A DNA stretch of 5,761 nucleotides from Burkholderiales bacterium (GTDB taxonomy: Bacteria; Pseudomonadota; Gammaproteobacteria; Burkholderiales; Casimicrobiaceae): the NCBI GenBank assembly GCA_031257235.1, contig JAIRPA010000078.1, forward strand, positions 1 through 5,761, in the 5' to 3' direction. The notes below the pieces were generated by a model. It saw only the letters and a list, made by a program, of their open reading frames with translations, had not been told where the DNA came from and ran no database searches. The position numbers and the translations under genes were made by a program. This document shows, one piece after another, positions 5,735 to 5,761 of the stretch. Each line of letters begins with the position of its first letter. The first letter of the stretch is position 1.

Positions 5735-5761
5735 CTGGGGTCAGGGGTTCGGCAAAAAGTA
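5735..5761 (-). repeat. Partial dispersed repeat related to the hairpin beside der, cut by the window end
   Basis: Read on the minus strand from 5760, this matches plus-strand 2353-2378 at 21 of 26 bases. The first 14 (ACTTTTTGCCGAAC) are identical, then two TT-to-CC changes and one C-to-A follow. Only one arm lies in the window, so whether a full hairpin exists here cannot be seen. It lies upstream of the yfgM-like gene. Confidence 0.7.

Noticed and set aside
5735..5750. ACTGGGGTCAGGGGTT as the end of a REP-associated or IS200-like element
   Set aside because: The GGGGTCAG stretch recalls sequences near such transposases, but no transposase is in the window and the match is too short to claim.

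Overview
The window looks like chromosomal DNA of a proteobacterium with mid-range GC, estimated by eye. A betaproteobacterial source is my best guess. The C-terminal part of Der (the KLRYAHQGG and IVIHGNAL stretch) and the N-terminus of the YfgM-like protein (KAWWAQWG) resemble betaproteobacterial versions I remember, but I ran no search.

There are two convergent gene blocks. On the plus strand (1-2142) is the end of an operon for the membrane-bound respiratory formate dehydrogenase (Fdh-N/Fdh-O type). It holds the C-terminal 200 codons of the molybdenum/tungsten catalytic subunit, the complete four-cluster iron-sulfur subunit and the complete di-heme cytochrome b subunit. Together they would oxidise formate in the periplasm and pass electrons through the Fe-S chain and two b hemes to the quinone pool. 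All 16 cluster cysteines and the four heme-ligating histidines are present. No fdhE follows.

On the minus strand (5670 down to 2380) are three genes in the order yfgM-like, bamB, der. This matches the gene order after hisS in E. coli. They encode a membrane-anchored periplasmic TPR-like protein, the BamB lipoprotein of the outer-membrane protein assembly machine, and the double-GTPase ribosome assembly factor Der. hisS is not seen in the 91 bases upstream of yfgM. That stretch holds a clear ribosome binding site and part of a dispersed repeat.

The convergent junction (2143-2379, 237 bases) is the least ordinary part. It holds a bidirectional rho-independent terminator and four other hairpins. 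The two outermost hairpins (2152-2181 and 2334-2363) are diverged inverted copies of one 30-base element, and their differences are base-paired compensations. The right arm of the second copy, with its flank, recurs inverted at the window's end, so the der-bamB-yfgM block is bracketed by related repeats. I see no tRNA, rRNA, CRISPR array, transposase or unknown multigene system. Apart from the repeat family, the region is conserved core and respiratory gene content.
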